From: Pluralibacter gergoviae ATCC 33028 = NBRC 105706
Lineage (GTDB): Bacteria > Pseudomonadota > Gammaproteobacteria > Enterobacterales > Enterobacteriaceae
Reading direction: 5' to 3'
DNA length: 64,000 bases
NCBI RefSeq assembly: GCF_001598855.1
Contig: NZ_BCZS01000006.1
Coordinates: forward strand, 164,892 to 228,891
Below the pieces are notes generated by a model that was given only the letters and a program-made list of their open reading frames with translations, did not search any database and was not told where the DNA came from. Position 1 is the stretch's first letter. The number at the start of each line of letters is the position of its first letter. Of this stretch, positions 50,433 to 62,256 are shown piece after piece. Both the position numbers and the translations under genes were made by a program.

Positions 50433-51686
50433 TTAGCGGACGATGCCCAGCGAATCGGCAAGCTGCGTCGCCAGCTGATTATCGTCATCACCGCTGTAGT
50501 CCCAGAACATGGCTCCGCCGAGGCCCTTCTCTTTGATGTACTGCGCTTTTATGTCAACCGAGCGCGGATTTTCATAGGAGAGCGCAAACAGCGGCTTACC
50601 GTCTTCGGATCGCACCGACAGCCACGGCACCTTCGCCTCGTCGTCCCACTGCTCGGTAAAGCGCTTTTGCGGATCGTTAAGCAGTTTGCTGACAATGGCG
50701 TTGTACTTCACGTAGGTATCTTTGTTCAGGTCGAAGCCGAGAGAGGTAAACAGCGCCAGCTGCTGCGGACCGAAGTAGGGCTGCGTCGCCGGATGTTTGG
50801 CCGCGTCCGGTTTACTCCAGTCGATGCCCGGCTCGATGGCGCGTTTAGGCACGCGGCCATAAAAGCCGACTCCGAGATTCATTTGCGCAGGCTTAAGCCC
50901 GGCGGCGATGTAGTTATTGACCACGGCGTCGACGCTGTACTTATCCGCTGCCGCAACGGTAGGCCAGCGGGTAGAGTCGTACAGGTTGGCGTTAAAGTAC
51001 TGCGTGCCGTAGGCCAGATCGTAAGTCATCAGGTTGATATAGTTGAGATAGGGCGCAATTGCCCTGACGTCAACCCAGCTTTTTGGACTCTCGGCATTGG
51101 CGCCTACCGCCACGGTCACCAGTTTCCCTTTTGGCAGCGCCTCGCGGGTCTCTTTCAGCAGCGCCGTGAAGTTATCGCGATCCTCGGGCGTCGAATCCAT
51201 CAGTCCCCAGGCGCCGTTGACCGGATACTCCCAGTCAAGATCGATACCGTCCAGTCCGTAGGTAGTGACGATCTCCTGCACCGATTTAATAAATACCGCG
51301 CGGTTGTGCTGATTTTTCGCCGCGCCGGAGAAGCCCCTGGCTCCCCAGCCGCCGACCGACAGCAGCACTTTGAGATCCGGGTTCTGCGCCCGCAGATGCG
51401 GCAGCTTCTTCAGATCGGCAATGGTCTTCGGCGACAGCCAGATCTGGTGCAGCCGGCCGGCGTCCTTAAGCGCAGGATTAGTTTCACCTTCTTCGTCGTT
51501 ATAGATAAGGCCGAAAGCGTAGTTGAGGTGGGTAATCTGGCGCACGTCCAGTTTCTCAATATCGCTGCCTTGCCCGGTCATCGCGTCGTCGCTGCCGTTG
51601 AAGTAGCCGACGGACATCAGGCTGCCGGCGAAGGCGCCGGAGGCGCAGAGCAGGGGTAAAGCTGCCAGAAGCGGCAATCGTTTCAT
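50433..51686 (-). CDS. Secreted GH18 chitinase
   Basis: 417 aa, signal peptide 1-20 (MKRLPLLAALPLLCASGAFA). Glycoside hydrolase family 18: the SxGG strand LLSVGGWG at 108-115 and the catalytic DGIDLDWEYP at 146-155 with Glu153 as acid; late MTYDLAYG and GAMFWDYSGDD carry the substrate-binding Tyr/Trp. No chitin-binding domain is visible. Exported to the periplasm or beyond, it would cut chitin or chito-oligosaccharides. Replaces part of the E. coli ydjE-ydjL region. Confidence 0.93.
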   Translation of the reverse strand: MKRLPLLAALPLLCASGAFAGSLMSVGYFNGSDDAMTGQGSDIEKLDVRQITHLNYAFGLIYNDEEGETNPALKDAGRLHQIWLSPKTIADLKKLPHLRAQNPDLKVLLSVGGWGARGFSGAAKNQHNRAVFIKSVQEIVTTYGLDGIDLDWEYPVNGAWGLMDSTPEDRDNFTALLKETREALPKGKLVTVAVGANAESPKSWVDVRAIAPYLNYINLMTYDLAYGTQYFNANLYDSTRWPTVAAADKYSVDAVVNNYIAAGLKPAQMNLGVGFYGRVPKRAIEPGIDWSKPDAAKHPATQPYFGPQQLALFTSLGFDLNKDTYVKYNAIVSKLLNDPQKRFTEQWDDEAKVPWLSVRSEDGKPLFALSYENPRSVDIKAQYIKEKGLGGAMFWDYSGDDDNQLATQLADSLGIVR

Positions 51687-51817
51687 CGTAGTTTCCTCTT
51701 TGACTAAAAAATAAGCGCGCCGCGGCGCGGCGAAAAAATAGCACCGTCAGGCTAGCACCGCAGGCAGAGAAAAACTGCGAAGAGTATTCGGTTTAGCGAG
51801 AAAAAAGAAGGCGTTAT

Positions 51818-51846
51818 CTGCCGGGCGCGGGGAGGGCGCCCGGCAG
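51818..51846 (-). terminator. pncA terminator
   Basis: CTGCCGGGCGC and its exact complement GCGCCCGGCAG around a 7-base loop, 2 bases after the pncA stop; minus-strand sequence beyond contains CTTCTTTTTT. Confidence 0.65.
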
Positions 51847-51848
51847 GC

Positions 51849-52493
51849 TCAGGCGTGCGTCTCCAGCCAGTCGGCGAGGGTAAAGAGCGTGGCGCCCTCG
51901 GCGGCCATGGTCATAAAAGCATCGGCGCTGTCCTGCGGGGTAATGTTCACGCCCCGGCAGCCGTCGGTGATGACGTTAACGCGGTAGCCGAGCGCCAGCG
52001 CGTCCAGCACGGTGAACTTCACGCAGTAGTCGGTGGCGAGTCCGAGAACGATCAGCTCCTCAATGCCCCGCTGGCGCAGCCAGGCGTCGAGCGCGGTGTG
52101 CTGGCGGTGGCCGTTGTCGAAGAAGGCGCTGTAGCTGTCGATATTCGCCGCTTCGCCTTTCGGGAAGGTGGCCGCAATCAGCGCCCGGTTGAGCAGAGGG
52201 TGCAGTTGGGCACCCTCGCTGCCCTGTACGCAGTGATCCGGCCAGAAGGTTTGCGCCAGCCCGTCCAGTTCGCCCCGGCTGTAGGGCGCAACGCCGTGCT
52301 GGCTGGCGAAGCTGCCGTGATTAGCCGGGTGCCAGTCCTGGCTTGCGACAGCGGCCTCGCCGCGGGCGCTGCACCACGCGATAAGGGCGTTTGCCACCTC
52401 CACGGTGCTGTCGCCTTCCGGCACCGCCAGCGCGCCTCCGGCGCAAAAGTCGTTCTGGATATCCACCAGCAGCAGGGCTCGTGTATTCATCAT
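51849..52493 (-). CDS. pncA: PncA, nicotinamidase
   Basis: 214 aa (E. coli 213) if the first of two adjacent ATGs is used. Catalytic Asp near 11 in LLVDIQNDF, Lys in the GEAANIDSYSAFFD region, and the nucleophilic Cys in GLATDYCVKFTVLDA near 157. It deamidates nicotinamide to nicotinate in NAD recycling. Six bases after ansA on the same strand, as in E. coli. Confidence 0.96.
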   Translation of the reverse strand: MMNTRALLLVDIQNDFCAGGALAVPEGDSTVEVANALIAWCSARGEAAVASQDWHPANHGSFASQHGVAPYSRGELDGLAQTFWPDHCVQGSEGAQLHPLLNRALIAATFPKGEAANIDSYSAFFDNGHRQHTALDAWLRQRGIEELIVLGLATDYCVKFTVLDALALGYRVNVITDGCRGVNITPQDSADAFMTMAAEGATLFTLADWLETHA

Positions 52494-52499
52494 CGCTCC

Positions 52500-53516
<1,017 letters not shown>

Positions 53517-53537
53517 GATAGGTCATTAAGGCAGAGC

Positions 53538-53563
53538 AAAAAAATCCCCTCCGGAGAGGGGAT
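53538..53563 (-). terminator. sppA terminator
   Basis: ATCCCCT (53544-53550) pairs with AGGGGAT (53557-53563); on the minus strand it is followed by six T residues. It lies between sppA and ansA. Confidence 0.85.
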
Positions 53564-53568
53564 GCGAA

Positions 53569-55422
53569 TCAGCGTATATTGGCGCAGGTGAGGCAAAATG
53601 CATAGCGATTTTGCGGGTCGTTAAAGGCGGCGAGCTTATCGCCTTCCTCTTTCATCACTTTGGCCGCAGCGGAAAGCGGCGCCGGCAGATACGCCTGCAG
53701 CGCTTCCGGCAGGGCCGCCCGCACGGAGCCGCTCATGCTGCTGAGCACCATATTGACCAGCGAGGGATCCTGCTGATAGTAGTCGACGTGCCACTGCTTG
53801 AGCTTCGCCAGCTCGGCGGCTTTCGCCACCGCATCGTCGAAGTCGCCGAGGCTATCGACCAGGCCGTTGGCCTTGGCATCTTCACCGGTCCAGACGTGGC
53901 CCTGGGCGATTTTATCCACCTGATCCGGCGTCATGTGGCGGGACTGGGCAACGATATTGAGGAAGCGCTTGTAGCCGCTCTCAATGCTGAGCTGCACCAT
54001 ATCCTGCACTTCCTGCGGCAGCACCTTCGTCATCGACACGTCCGCCAGCGGTGAGGTGGCCACGCCGTCGGTGTGCACGCCGATGGCGTCGAGGCTGTTT
54101 TCAACGGTGTTAATAATGCCGAAGATGCCGATCGAGCCGGTCAGCGTGCTCGGGTTGGCGACGATATAGCTTGCCGGCGTGGAGATCCAGTAGCCTCCGG
54201 AGGCCGCCATGCCGCCCATGGAAACCACCACCGGCTTGCCTGCCGCGCGCGCGGCGGCCAGCTGGGAGCGGATCACCTCAGAGGCGCTGACGCTGCCGCC
54301 GGGGCTGTTCACCCGCAGCACAATGGCCTTCACTTTCGGATCGAGGCGCGCGTCGCGGATCTGTGCGGCGGTCGTATCGCCGCCGACGGTCCCGGCGGTC
54401 TCTTCGCCGTCGATAATCGCCCCGTCGGCAAAGATAACCGCGATGCTGTCACCGGCGTCAGACGGGTCTTTCACCGCATAGTCGTACATGCTGACCGCGC
54501 GATAGTTATTATCCGCCTTGCTCCAGCCGAACTGCTTGGTCAGGATTTTTTCGACCTGCGCGCTGTCGGCCAGCTCATCCACCAGCTTGTTATCCAGCGC
54601 ATATTTCGCCGTATCGCCGTCGACCTTGCGCAGGCCGTCAAGCATCCCTTTTGCGCCGGGGAACAGCTGCTGGGCGCCTATCTGGCGGTTGTCGGAGACG
54701 GTGTTGAGGTAGTTCTGCCACAGCTCGCCGATCCAGCGGCTGTCCGCATCGCGGGCCGCCGGAGACATATCGTCGCGAATAAAGGGCTCGACCGCCGACT
54801 TATAGGTGCCGACGCGGAAGACGTGGGTGGTGACCTTCAGCTTGTCGAGCAGCGATTTGTAGTACAGGCCGTTGGTCGCAAAGCCGTGCAGGTCAACCAC
54901 GCCCTGCGGCGAGAGATAGATTTTGTTGGCAAAGCTTGCCAGATAGTACTGGCCCTGGGTGTAGCTGTCGCCCACGGCGTAAACCGGCTTGCCGCTGTCG
55001 CGGAACTCGCGCAGGGCCTTGCCGATGTACTGCATGGAGGGCTGATCGGCCCCGGCGAAGTTTTTCAGATCCAGCACAATACCGGTGATATTGCGGTCAT
55101 CTTTCGCCTGGCGAATCGTCTGCACGATATCAAACAGCGAATTCTCCTGCAGGCGATCCGAGCTGGCGCCCAGCAGTTCGCGGGTCAGCGTGCCCAGCTT
55201 GCCGCTGGTTGACGGCTTGTCGACAACGACGCCGGTGATGTCCATCAGCAGGGCACCGCGCCCGGTGCTTTCTGCTGAGGTGCTTTTTAACTGCATCCAG
55301 ACGCCGACGCAGACCAGCACCAGCAGGATAAAGAAGATGTTGAGGACCATATCGCGAATAAAATTGAGTATGCGCCATGTCCATTTAAAGAATCCGGCAA
55401 TAAATCGCCAAAGGGTTCGCAT
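53569..55422 (-). CDS. sppA: SppA, signal peptide peptidase (protease IV)
   Basis: 617 aa (E. coli 618) from the ATG at 55420-55422; the frame continues upstream without conserved sequence. Transmembrane anchor at 25-43, then two S49 domains. Catalytic Lys208 (GTYKSAVEP) in the first and Ser408 ([10 protein letters not shown]) in the second domain, the lysine-serine dyad. It cleaves signal peptides left in the inner membrane. Confidence 0.97.
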   Translation of the reverse strand: MRTLWRFIAGFFKWTWRILNFIRDMVLNIFFILLVLVCVGVWMQLKSTSAESTGRGALLMDITGVVVDKPSTSGKLGTLTRELLGASSDRLQENSLFDIVQTIRQAKDDRNITGIVLDLKNFAGADQPSMQYIGKALREFRDSGKPVYAVGDSYTQGQYYLASFANKIYLSPQGVVDLHGFATNGLYYKSLLDKLKVTTHVFRVGTYKSAVEPFIRDDMSPAARDADSRWIGELWQNYLNTVSDNRQIGAQQLFPGAKGMLDGLRKVDGDTAKYALDNKLVDELADSAQVEKILTKQFGWSKADNNYRAVSMYDYAVKDPSDAGDSIAVIFADGAIIDGEETAGTVGGDTTAAQIRDARLDPKVKAIVLRVNSPGGSVSASEVIRSQLAAARAAGKPVVVSMGGMAASGGYWISTPASYIVANPSTLTGSIGIFGIINTVENSLDAIGVHTDGVATSPLADVSMTKVLPQEVQDMVQLSIESGYKRFLNIVAQSRHMTPDQVDKIAQGHVWTGEDAKANGLVDSLGDFDDAVAKAAELAKLKQWHVDYYQQDPSLVNMVLSSMSGSVRAALPEALQAYLPAPLSAAAKVMKEEGDKLAAFNDPQNRYAFCLTCANIR

Positions 55423-55584
55423 GTTTTCTCCCTGACTGTATGAAATGAAGCCGCCCGCAAGGGCGCAACGTGTGGCTATCCTAAAGAGAGCGCTGCCGCT
55501 TGTCAGCAGGAATCGCCATCGCGGCTGTAACAAAATCTCCCGTCATGTTAATTTTGTGAAAACACATAGAGCAGGAGTTAATTA

Positions 55585-56136
55585 ATGGATGCACTTGAAC
55601 TTCTCGTCAACCGACGCAGCGCATCTCGCCTCGCCGATCCGGCGCCGGTGGGCGATCAGCTGGAGAATATTCTGCGCGCCGGCCTGCGCGCCCCGGATCA
55701 CGGTACGCTGACGCCGTGGCAGTTTTTTATCATTGAGGGCGAGGGGCGGGCGCGCTTCAGCGCGCTGCTGGAAAAAGCCGCCGTTGACGCCGGTCAGGAT
55801 GAAAAAGCGATCGACAAGGCCCGCAGCGCGCCGTTTCGCGCGCCGCTGATCCTCACCGTTGTCGCCAAATGCCGGGAACATCACAAGGTGCCGCTGTGGG
55901 AGCAGGAGATCTCCGCCGGCTGCGCGGTGATGGCAATGCAGATGGCCGCCGTCGCCCAGGGCTTTAACGGCATCTGGCGCAGCGGCTGGTTTACCGACAG
56001 CCCAATCGTGCGCGACGGTTTCAACTGCGGCGAGCTGGATAAAATCGTCGGTTTTCTCTACCTCGGCACCCCGCAGCTGAAGGCCTCTACCAGCATTGCG
56101 CCGGCGGATACGGCGCCCTTTGTGGTGCGCTTCTGA
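55585..56136 (+). CDS. ydjA: YdjA, nitroreductase family protein
   Basis: 183 aa, same as E. coli YdjA. FMN-binding nitroreductase fold, minimal length: [39 protein letters not shown], and the Gly-rich [20 protein letters not shown]. Physiological substrate unknown. Divergent from sppA; in E. coli selD-topB follow directly, but here a gene remnant and an acid phosphatase are inserted. Confidence 0.96.
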   Translation: MDALELLVNRRSASRLADPAPVGDQLENILRAGLRAPDHGTLTPWQFFIIEGEGRARFSALLEKAAVDAGQDEKAIDKARSAPFRAPLILTVVAKCREHHKVPLWEQEISAGCAVMAMQMAAVAQGFNGIWRSGWFTDSPIVRDGFNCGELDKIVGFLYLGTPQLKASTSIAPADTAPFVVRF

Positions 56137-56157
56137 GTTAAGACGCGCCGGCGCCTT

Positions 56158-56386
56158 CGGGTGAGGCAATGCCCGGCAGCAGGTGATTGACGCGGCCGGC
56201 GGAACCTATGATGACGAGCCCGCCATCTGTCAGGCCTTCCGGCCGCTGCCGAAGTTTGGCGATAGCTACACGCTTATCGGCAGCTGGATAGTCGATGACG
56301 AGGCGGTGGGAATGGGCATTCGCGAGGACGCAACGCTGATAACCCGCGATACTTCGCGCTTTGTGCCTCACTATATTACCGGATGA
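56158..56386 (+). pseudogene. Remnant of a YgiC/YjfC glutathionylspermidine synthase-family gene
   Basis: The frame ending at TGA 56384-56386 encodes the last ~70 residues of this family: [20 protein letters not shown] then [20 protein letters not shown] then [14 protein letters not shown], aligning with the C-terminus of E. coli YgiC/YjfC. Upstream the frame runs into an in-frame stop near 56161, and the ATP-grasp domain is missing; ydjA ends just 22 bases before. No start codon with a ribosome site precedes the fragment. A decayed 3' fragment of an acquired or rearranged gene. Confidence 0.8.
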
Positions 56387-56418
56387 AAAGTGGCCCGGCG
56401 CGCCGCCGGGCCGAAAGG

Positions 56419-57171
56419 CTACTGCTTCGCTTTGGCGAACTCATCCTTCGCCTTCTGCAGCTGCTGCTGGAAGGCCGGATTGGTATGCAGGGTCGCGACC
56501 ACCGCCGAGCCGACGATCCTCGCCGCATCAACGTCGCTCTGCCAGTGGTAGCCGCAGATCACCCGGCTCTGGCCGAGATCGTAGCCGCGCTTGAGGATCT
56601 CATTCTGGCGGGCGGGGTTGATCTCTGCCAGCACCAGCGCGGTGGCCCAGCCGATGGAGGTATGGCCGGAGGGATAGGAGCCGTTTTTCGCCAGCGTATC
56701 CTGCTCTTTGGTGTTGCAGGTCGGCACGCCGTAGAAGGCGAACGGACGGATGCGCATGTAGTGCTGCTTCGCCGAACGGGTCGCCAGATCGCCCGCGTCC
56801 TCAATCATATTGGTCAGCAGCTTGTGCAGCGCCGGGCTGTCCTTTTCGGTGATCGGCGAACCGAAGGCGGCGGAGAAGGCGTTAGCCACGCCGCCGGCGC
56901 TGAGATTGGCATCCTCTGCCGCCTGCTTGCCGCGCTCGGTGCTGCGCTGCAGGCGCCCCTGCTCGTACATCGCCTGATCGTTAAGGAACGCAATGCTGCC
57001 CACTTCCGGCGGCGGCGGCAGCAGGGCCAGGCTATCGATGGCCTGGGCATTCTTCAGATAATAGAGGTCAGGTTTCGTGGTGGCGTCATTGCCCGAGGAA
57101 GGGGCCAGCGCAAAGGCGTTAACGCAAAACAGACCGGTCAGGCAGAGGGTAATAAGGCTTTTTTTCATCAA
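56419..57171 (-). CDS. phoC: PhoC-type class A non-specific acid phosphatase
   Basis: 250 aa. Signal peptide 1-22. The three class A motifs are complete: Lys135 with Arg142-Pro143 (KX6RP), GSYPSGHTS at 164-172, and Ser202-Arg203, His209, Asp213 (SRX5HX3D). [20 protein letters not shown] and the rest match Morganella/Klebsiella PhoC more than Salmonella PhoN. Periplasmic, releases phosphate from organic esters, in some relatives also phosphotransferase. Not present at this place in E. coli. Divergent from selD. Confidence 0.93.
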   Translation of the reverse strand: MMKKSLITLCLTGLFCVNAFALAPSSGNDATTKPDLYYLKNAQAIDSLALLPPPPEVGSIAFLNDQAMYEQGRLQRSTERGKQAAEDANLSAGGVANAFSAAFGSPITEKDSPALHKLLTNMIEDAGDLATRSAKQHYMRIRPFAFYGVPTCNTKEQDTLAKNGSYPSGHTSIGWATALVLAEINPARQNEILKRGYDLGQSRVICGYHWQSDVDAARIVGSAVVATLHTNPAFQQQLQKAKDEFAKAKQ

Positions 57172-57414
57172 TGGTTCCTTTCGTTATGAATATCTTCCCG
57201 CATAACTGCTTAATTTCGGCTACATTGTTGCCACAAACTGCCAGCTTAGAGAAAGCGGTGGCCGTAAAGTTTGCGCAGCTTCACAAAATGCCCGACGCTT
57301 TGTTAAGCAGCGCTGCGCGCGGAACGAGCAACGGCGCGCGATTTCGGATAGTCGGACTTATCAACACCGCGTTTGGGCGCTACCATAGCGGCAGAGAAAT
57401 GACAGGAGATCTCC

Positions 57415-58458
57415 ATGAGCGAGCAAGCCATTCGTCTGACGCAATACAGCCACGGAGCCGGTTGCGGATGCAAAATTTCCCCAAAAGTGCTTGAAACTAT
57501 TCTGCACAGCGAGCAGGCGAAGTTCATCGATCCCAACCTGCTGGTGGGTAATGAAACCCGCGACGATGCCGCGGTCTACGATCTCGGCAACGGCACGTCG
57601 ATTATCAGCACCACCGACTTCTTTATGCCGATCGTTGATAATCCCTACGACTTCGGGCGCATCGCCGCCACCAACGCCATCAGCGACATTTTTGCTATGG
57701 GCGGCAAGCCGATTATGGCGATCGCTATTCTCGGCTGGCCGGTGAACACCCTGGCGCCGGAAATAGCCCGTCAGGTGGTGGAAGGGGGGCGCTTTGCCTG
57801 CCAGCAGGCGGGTATCGCCCTGGCCGGCGGCCACTCCATCGACGCCCCGGAGCCCATTTTCGGCCTCGCGGTGACCGGCGTGGTGCCGACGGAGCGCATC
57901 AAGAAAAACAGCACCGCCCGCGCGGGCTGCCGGCTCTATCTCACCAAGCCGCTCGGCATTGGCGTGCTGACCACCGCCGAGAAAAAATCGCTGCTCAGGC
58001 CCGAACATCAGGGGCTGGCTACCGAAGTGATGTGCCAGATGAACCTGGCCGGCGCGGCCTTTGCCGACATCGACGGCGTCAAGGCGATGACCGACGTCAC
58101 CGGCTTCGGCCTGCTCGGCCACCTCAGCGAGATGTGCCAGGGCGCGGGCGTGCAGGCACAGCTGCGCTTTGCCGACATTCCCAAACTCCCGGGCGTCGAA
58201 GCCTATATCGCTCAGGGCGCGGTGCCCGGCGGCACCGGCCGCAACTTTGCCAGCTACGGCCATCTGATGGGCGAGTTGCCGGACGCCTGGCGCGATCTGC
58301 TCTGCGATCCGCAGACCTCCGGCGGCCTGCTGCTGGCGGTCGCGCCGGAAGCGGAAGACGAGGTGAAGGCCGCCGCCGCGAAGTTCGGCATTACGCTGAG
58401 CGCGATTGGCGAACTGGTGACCGCCCGCGGCGGCCGCCCGATGGTCGAGACGTTCTGA
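57415..58458 (+). CDS. selD: SelD, selenophosphate synthetase
   Basis: 347 aa (same as E. coli). Catalytic Cys17 and Lys20 in [19 protein letters not shown] metal site, and [11 protein letters not shown] near 85. It makes selenophosphate from selenide and ATP for selenocysteine and selenouridine. Normal Cys at position 17, not Sec. topB starts 4 bases after its stop. Confidence 0.97.
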   Translation: MSEQAIRLTQYSHGAGCGCKISPKVLETILHSEQAKFIDPNLLVGNETRDDAAVYDLGNGTSIISTTDFFMPIVDNPYDFGRIAATNAISDIFAMGGKPIMAIAILGWPVNTLAPEIARQVVEGGRFACQQAGIALAGGHSIDAPEPIFGLAVTGVVPTERIKKNSTARAGCRLYLTKPLGIGVLTTAEKKSLLRPEHQGLATEVMCQMNLAGAAFADIDGVKAMTDVTGFGLLGHLSEMCQGAGVQAQLRFADIPKLPGVEAYIAQGAVPGGTGRNFASYGHLMGELPDAWRDLLCDPQTSGGLLLAVAPEAEDEVKAAAAKFGITLSAIGELVTARGGRPMVETF

Positions 58459-58462
58459 GCGG

Positions 58463-60403
58463 ATGCGCCTGTTTATTGCCGAAAAACCGAGCCTGGGACG
58501 CGCCATCGCCGACGTGCTGCCGAAGCCGCACCGCAGGGGCGATGGTTTTATCGAGTGCGGCAACGGCCAGGTGGTGACCTGGTGCATCGGCCACCTGCTT
58601 GAGCAGGCGCAGCCGGATGTCTACGACAGCCGCTACGCCCGCTGGAACCTGATGGACCTGCCTATCGTCCCGGAGAAGTGGCGCCTGCAGCCGAGGCCGT
58701 CGGTCACCAAACAGCTCAACGTCATCAAGCGTTTCCTCGGAGAGGCCAGCGAGGTGATCCACGCCGGTGACCCGGACCGCGAGGGGCAGCTGCTGGTGGA
58801 TGAAGTGCTCGACTACCTGGAGCTGCCCGCGGAGAAGCGCCAGCAGGTGCAGCGCTGCCTGATCAACGATCTTAACCCGCAGGCGGTGGAGCGGGCCATC
58901 AGCCGCCTGCGCGCCAACAGCGAGTTTATTCCGCTCTGCGTGTCGGCCCTGGCCCGCGCGCGCGCCGACTGGCTGTACGGCATCAATATGACCCGCGCCT
59001 ATACCCTCCTCGGTAAAAATGCGGGCTACCAGGGCGTGCTGTCGGTGGGCCGCGTGCAGACGCCGGTGCTCGGGCTGGTGGTGCGCCGCGACGAAGAGAT
59101 CGAGAACTTTGTCGCCAAAGATTTCTTTGACGTTAAGGCCCACATCGTCACCCCTGCCGATGAGCGCTTTACCGCTACCTGGCAGCCGAGCGAGGCCTGC
59201 GAGCCCTACCAGGACGAAGAGGGGCGGCTGCTGCATCGCCCACTGGCGGAGCACGTGGTCAGCCGCATCAGCGGCCAGCCGGCGATGGTTACCGCCTACA
59301 ACGATAAGCGCGATTCAGAGCCGGCGCCGCTGCCGTTTTCGCTCTCCGCGCTGCAGATTGAGGCGGCCAAACGTTTCGCCATGAGCGCCCAGAACGTGCT
59401 CGATATCTGCCAGAAGCTGTACGAAACCCACAAGCTCATCACCTATCCGCGCTCCGACTGCCGCTATCTGCCGGAAGAGCACTTCGCCGGACGCCACGCG
59501 GTGCTCAACGCGATAAGCGTCCACGCGGCGGATCTGCTGCCGCAGCCGGCGGTGGATCCGGAGATCCGCAACCGCTGCTGGGACGATAAAAAGGTCGATG
59601 CCCACCACGCGATTATTCCCACGGCCCGCAGCAGCGCCGTGAAGCTCACCGATAATGAGGCGAAGGTCTACGGTCTCGTCGCCCGCCAGTACCTGATGCA
59701 GTTCTGCGCCGATGCGGTATTTCGCAAGTGCCAGATAGATCTTGAAATCGCCCAGGGCAAATTTATTGCTAAAGCCCGCTTCCTGGCCGAGGCCGGCTGG
59801 CGCACGCTGCTGGGCGGCAAAGAGCGGGATGAAGAGAATGACGGCACGCCGCTGCCGGTGGTGGCGAAAGGCGACGAGCTGCTGTGCGAAAAGGGCGAAG
59901 TTGTCGAGCGTCAGACCCAGCCGCCGCGCCACTTTACCGATGCCACGCTGCTGTCGGCGATGACCGGCATCGCCCGCTTCGTGCAGGACAAAGAGCTGAA
60001 GAAGATCCTGCGCGCCACCGACGGGCTCGGCACCGAAGCGACCCGAGCCGGGATCATCGAACTGCTGTTTAAGCGCGGCTTCCTGACCAAGAAGGGGCGC
60101 TACATTCACTCTTCAGAGGCGGGCAGGGCGCTGATCCACTCTCTGCCGGAGATGGCCGGCAGGCCGGATATGACCGCCCACTGGGAGTCGGTGCTGACGC
60201 AGATCAGCGAAAAGCAGTGCCGCTACCAGGACTTTATGCAGCCGCTGGTGGGCACGCTGTTCAGCCTTATCGATCAGGCGCGCAGCACGCCGGTGAAGCA
60301 GTTCCGGGGCCTGGTCGCGCCCGGCGGCGAACAGGAGAAAAAAGCCTTTAAGCCGCGTAAGAAAAAAGCGGCCGGAGAGAAGCCCCCGGCCGCCTCCGCC
60401 TGA
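58463..60403 (+). CDS. topB: TopB, DNA topoisomerase III
   Basis: 646 aa (E. coli 653). Toprim domain at the start ([34 protein letters not shown]), active-site Tyr328 in [14 protein letters not shown], and a Lys/Pro-rich C-tail ([14 protein letters not shown]). Type IA topoisomerase that decatenates replication intermediates. Operon with selD; converges on gdhA with an 8-base gap. Confidence 0.97.
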   Translation: MRLFIAEKPSLGRAIADVLPKPHRRGDGFIECGNGQVVTWCIGHLLEQAQPDVYDSRYARWNLMDLPIVPEKWRLQPRPSVTKQLNVIKRFLGEASEVIHAGDPDREGQLLVDEVLDYLELPAEKRQQVQRCLINDLNPQAVERAISRLRANSEFIPLCVSALARARADWLYGINMTRAYTLLGKNAGYQGVLSVGRVQTPVLGLVVRRDEEIENFVAKDFFDVKAHIVTPADERFTATWQPSEACEPYQDEEGRLLHRPLAEHVVSRISGQPAMVTAYNDKRDSEPAPLPFSLSALQIEAAKRFAMSAQNVLDICQKLYETHKLITYPRSDCRYLPEEHFAGRHAVLNAISVHAADLLPQPAVDPEIRNRCWDDKKVDAHHAIIPTARSSAVKLTDNEAKVYGLVARQYLMQFCADAVFRKCQIDLEIAQGKFIAKARFLAEAGWRTLLGGKERDEENDGTPLPVVAKGDELLCEKGEVVERQTQPPRHFTDATLLSAMTGIARFVQDKELKKILRATDGLGTEATRAGIIELLFKRGFLTKKGRYIHSSEAGRALIHSLPEMAGRPDMTAHWESVLTQISEKQCRYQDFMQPLVGTLFSLIDQARSTPVKQFRGLVAPGGEQEKKAFKPRKKKAAGEKPPAASA

Positions 60404-60411
60404 CGCCGGGG

Positions 60412-61755
60412 CTATACCACGCCCTGCGCCAGCATCGCATCGGCTACTTTTACAAACCCTGCGATGTTGGCGCCGCGCACGTAGTGCGTCTGCCGGCCAT
60501 CACCGCCGTGCTCAACGCAGGCCTGATGGATATCGAGCATGATGTGGTGCAGGCGGGCATCGACTTTTTCCGCCTTCCAGCCCAGCCGCGCGGCGTTCTG
60601 CGCCATCTCCAGCCCGGACGTCGCCACGCCGCCGGCGTTGGCGGCTTTGCCCGGCGCGAACAGCACGCCCGCCGCCAGAAACAGATCCGTTGCCTCAATG
60701 GTAGTCGGCATATTGGCGCCTTCCGCTACCGCCCTGACGCCGTTGGCAATCAGCGTCCGCGCGGCCTCCGCGTCCAGTTCGTTCTGGGTGGCGCACGGCA
60801 GAGCGATATCGACCGGCACCGCCCACGGCTGCTGGCCTTCGAGGTAATGCAGCCCGAACTCGCGTGCGTAGTCGACGACCCGGCCGTCGCGGCTGCTTTT
60901 TATCGCCGCAAGGCGGGCCAGCTTCTCCGGGGTAAAGCCCGCTTCGTCAACCACCGTACCGCTGGAGTCGGAGGCGGTCACTACCCGGGCGCCGAGCGAC
61001 ATCGCTTTTTCGATTGCGTACTGGGCGACGTTGCCGGAGCCGGAGACCGCTACCCGCATGCCCTCCAGAGCCAGGCCGTGGCGCCTGAGCAACGCCTCAG
61101 TAAAGTAGATAAGCCCGTAGCCGGTGGCCTCCGGGCGGATCAGGCTGCCGCCGAACGACAGTCCTTTACCGGTGAAAACGCAGGCGGTGTTATTGGAGAG
61201 TTTTTTCATCATCCCCGCCATAAAGCCGACTTCACGGCCGCCGACGCCGATGTCGCCCGCCGGCACGTCGGTATCGGCGCCCAGGTGGCGGTACAGCTCG
61301 GTCATCAGCGCCTGGCAAAAGCGCATCACTTCGCCCTCGCTTTTCCCTTTCGGATCGAAGTCGCTGCCGCCTTTACCGCCGCCCATCGGCAGAGTGGTGA
61401 GGGCATTTTTAAAGGTCTGTTCAAAGCCGAGAAACTTCAGTATCGACAGGTTTACCGACGGGTGAAAGCGCATCCCGCCCTTGTAAGGGCCAATGGCGGA
61501 GCTAAACTGCACGCGCCAGGCGCGGTTGACCTGCACCTGGCCGCGGTCGTCCAGCCAGCTGACGCGGAACTGAATAACCCGCTCGGGCTCAACCAGACGC
61601 TCCAGCAGCGCCATCTGCCGGTAGCGCGGATTGGCCTCAAGAAAGGGCCACAGCGTGCTCATCACTTCGCGCACGGCCTGGGCAAATTCGGGCTGGTGGG
61701 GATCGCGCCGCTGTACGCGGGCAAGAAAGTTTTCCAGAGAGAGAGTCGATTCCAT
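60412..61755 (-). CDS. gdhA: GdhA, NADP-dependent glutamate dehydrogenase
   Basis: 447 aa (same as E. coli). Substrate motif LPMGGGKGGSDFDPKGKS with the catalytic Lys, and the Rossmann GSGNVAQYAIEKA. It makes glutamate from 2-oxoglutarate and ammonia with NADPH. Divergent from ynjH; promoter region 61756-61989 was not resolved. In E. coli ynjI lies between gdhA and topB; it is absent here. Confidence 0.97.
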   Translation of the reverse strand: MESTLSLENFLARVQRRDPHQPEFAQAVREVMSTLWPFLEANPRYRQMALLERLVEPERVIQFRVSWLDDRGQVQVNRAWRVQFSSAIGPYKGGMRFHPSVNLSILKFLGFEQTFKNALTTLPMGGGKGGSDFDPKGKSEGEVMRFCQALMTELYRHLGADTDVPAGDIGVGGREVGFMAGMMKKLSNNTACVFTGKGLSFGGSLIRPEATGYGLIYFTEALLRRHGLALEGMRVAVSGSGNVAQYAIEKAMSLGARVVTASDSSGTVVDEAGFTPEKLARLAAIKSSRDGRVVDYAREFGLHYLEGQQPWAVPVDIALPCATQNELDAEAARTLIANGVRAVAEGANMPTTIEATDLFLAAGVLFAPGKAANAGGVATSGLEMAQNAARLGWKAEKVDARLHHIMLDIHQACVEHGGDGRQTHYVRGANIAGFVKVADAMLAQGVV

Positions 61756-61989
61756 TGAAATAAGTTCCTCTTATGGCTTTGGGTGAGTGATGTCGTTATG
61801 TTTTTAAGCTTTAGCGTTTTTTTTGAACTATATCACTCACTGCAAACCTTCTGACAAGCTGAATTCTGCTCCCGGCGGCAAAATTTATAATTGAATGAGC
61901 GTCATAACTAAAAGCGATGATGCGAGACATTTAAGTTTGTGCGGCAGCCGGCCGATAGTAGTTAACTCACGCGTAAAAAAGGATCTCTT

Positions 61990-62256
61990 ATGAAGCCCTA
62001 TCTGATAGCCCTGCTGCTGCTGGCGGGGACCGCCCACGCGGACCGCCGCCTGCCCGACGTTGAAGTGGACGTGCCGCCGGAGGTCTTCACCGGCGGCGGC
62101 CAGCGCGAGCAGTTCTGCAGCCAGTGCTGTATTTATGAAAATAAAAACTATTCGGAGGGGGCGGTCATCAAGGTTGAGGGCGTGCTGCTGCAGTGCGGGC
62201 GGGACCCGCACGTGGTGGGTACTAATCCGCTGGCCTGGCAGCGCATAAAGCCCTGA
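61990..62256 (+). CDS. ynjH: YnjH, DUF1496 exported protein
   Basis: 88 aa (E. coli 90). Signal peptide 1-17 (LIALLLLAGTAHA), then PDVEVDVPPEVFTGGGQ, the cysteine cluster CSQCC near 43-47, NYSEGAVIKVEGVLLQC and NPLAWQRIKP. Periplasmic, function unknown. It overlaps the nudG 3' end on the other strand by 35 bases. Confidence 0.95.
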   Translation: MKPYLIALLLLAGTAHADRRLPDVEVDVPPEVFTGGGQREQFCSQCCIYENKNYSEGAVIKVEGVLLQCGRDPHVVGTNPLAWQRIKP

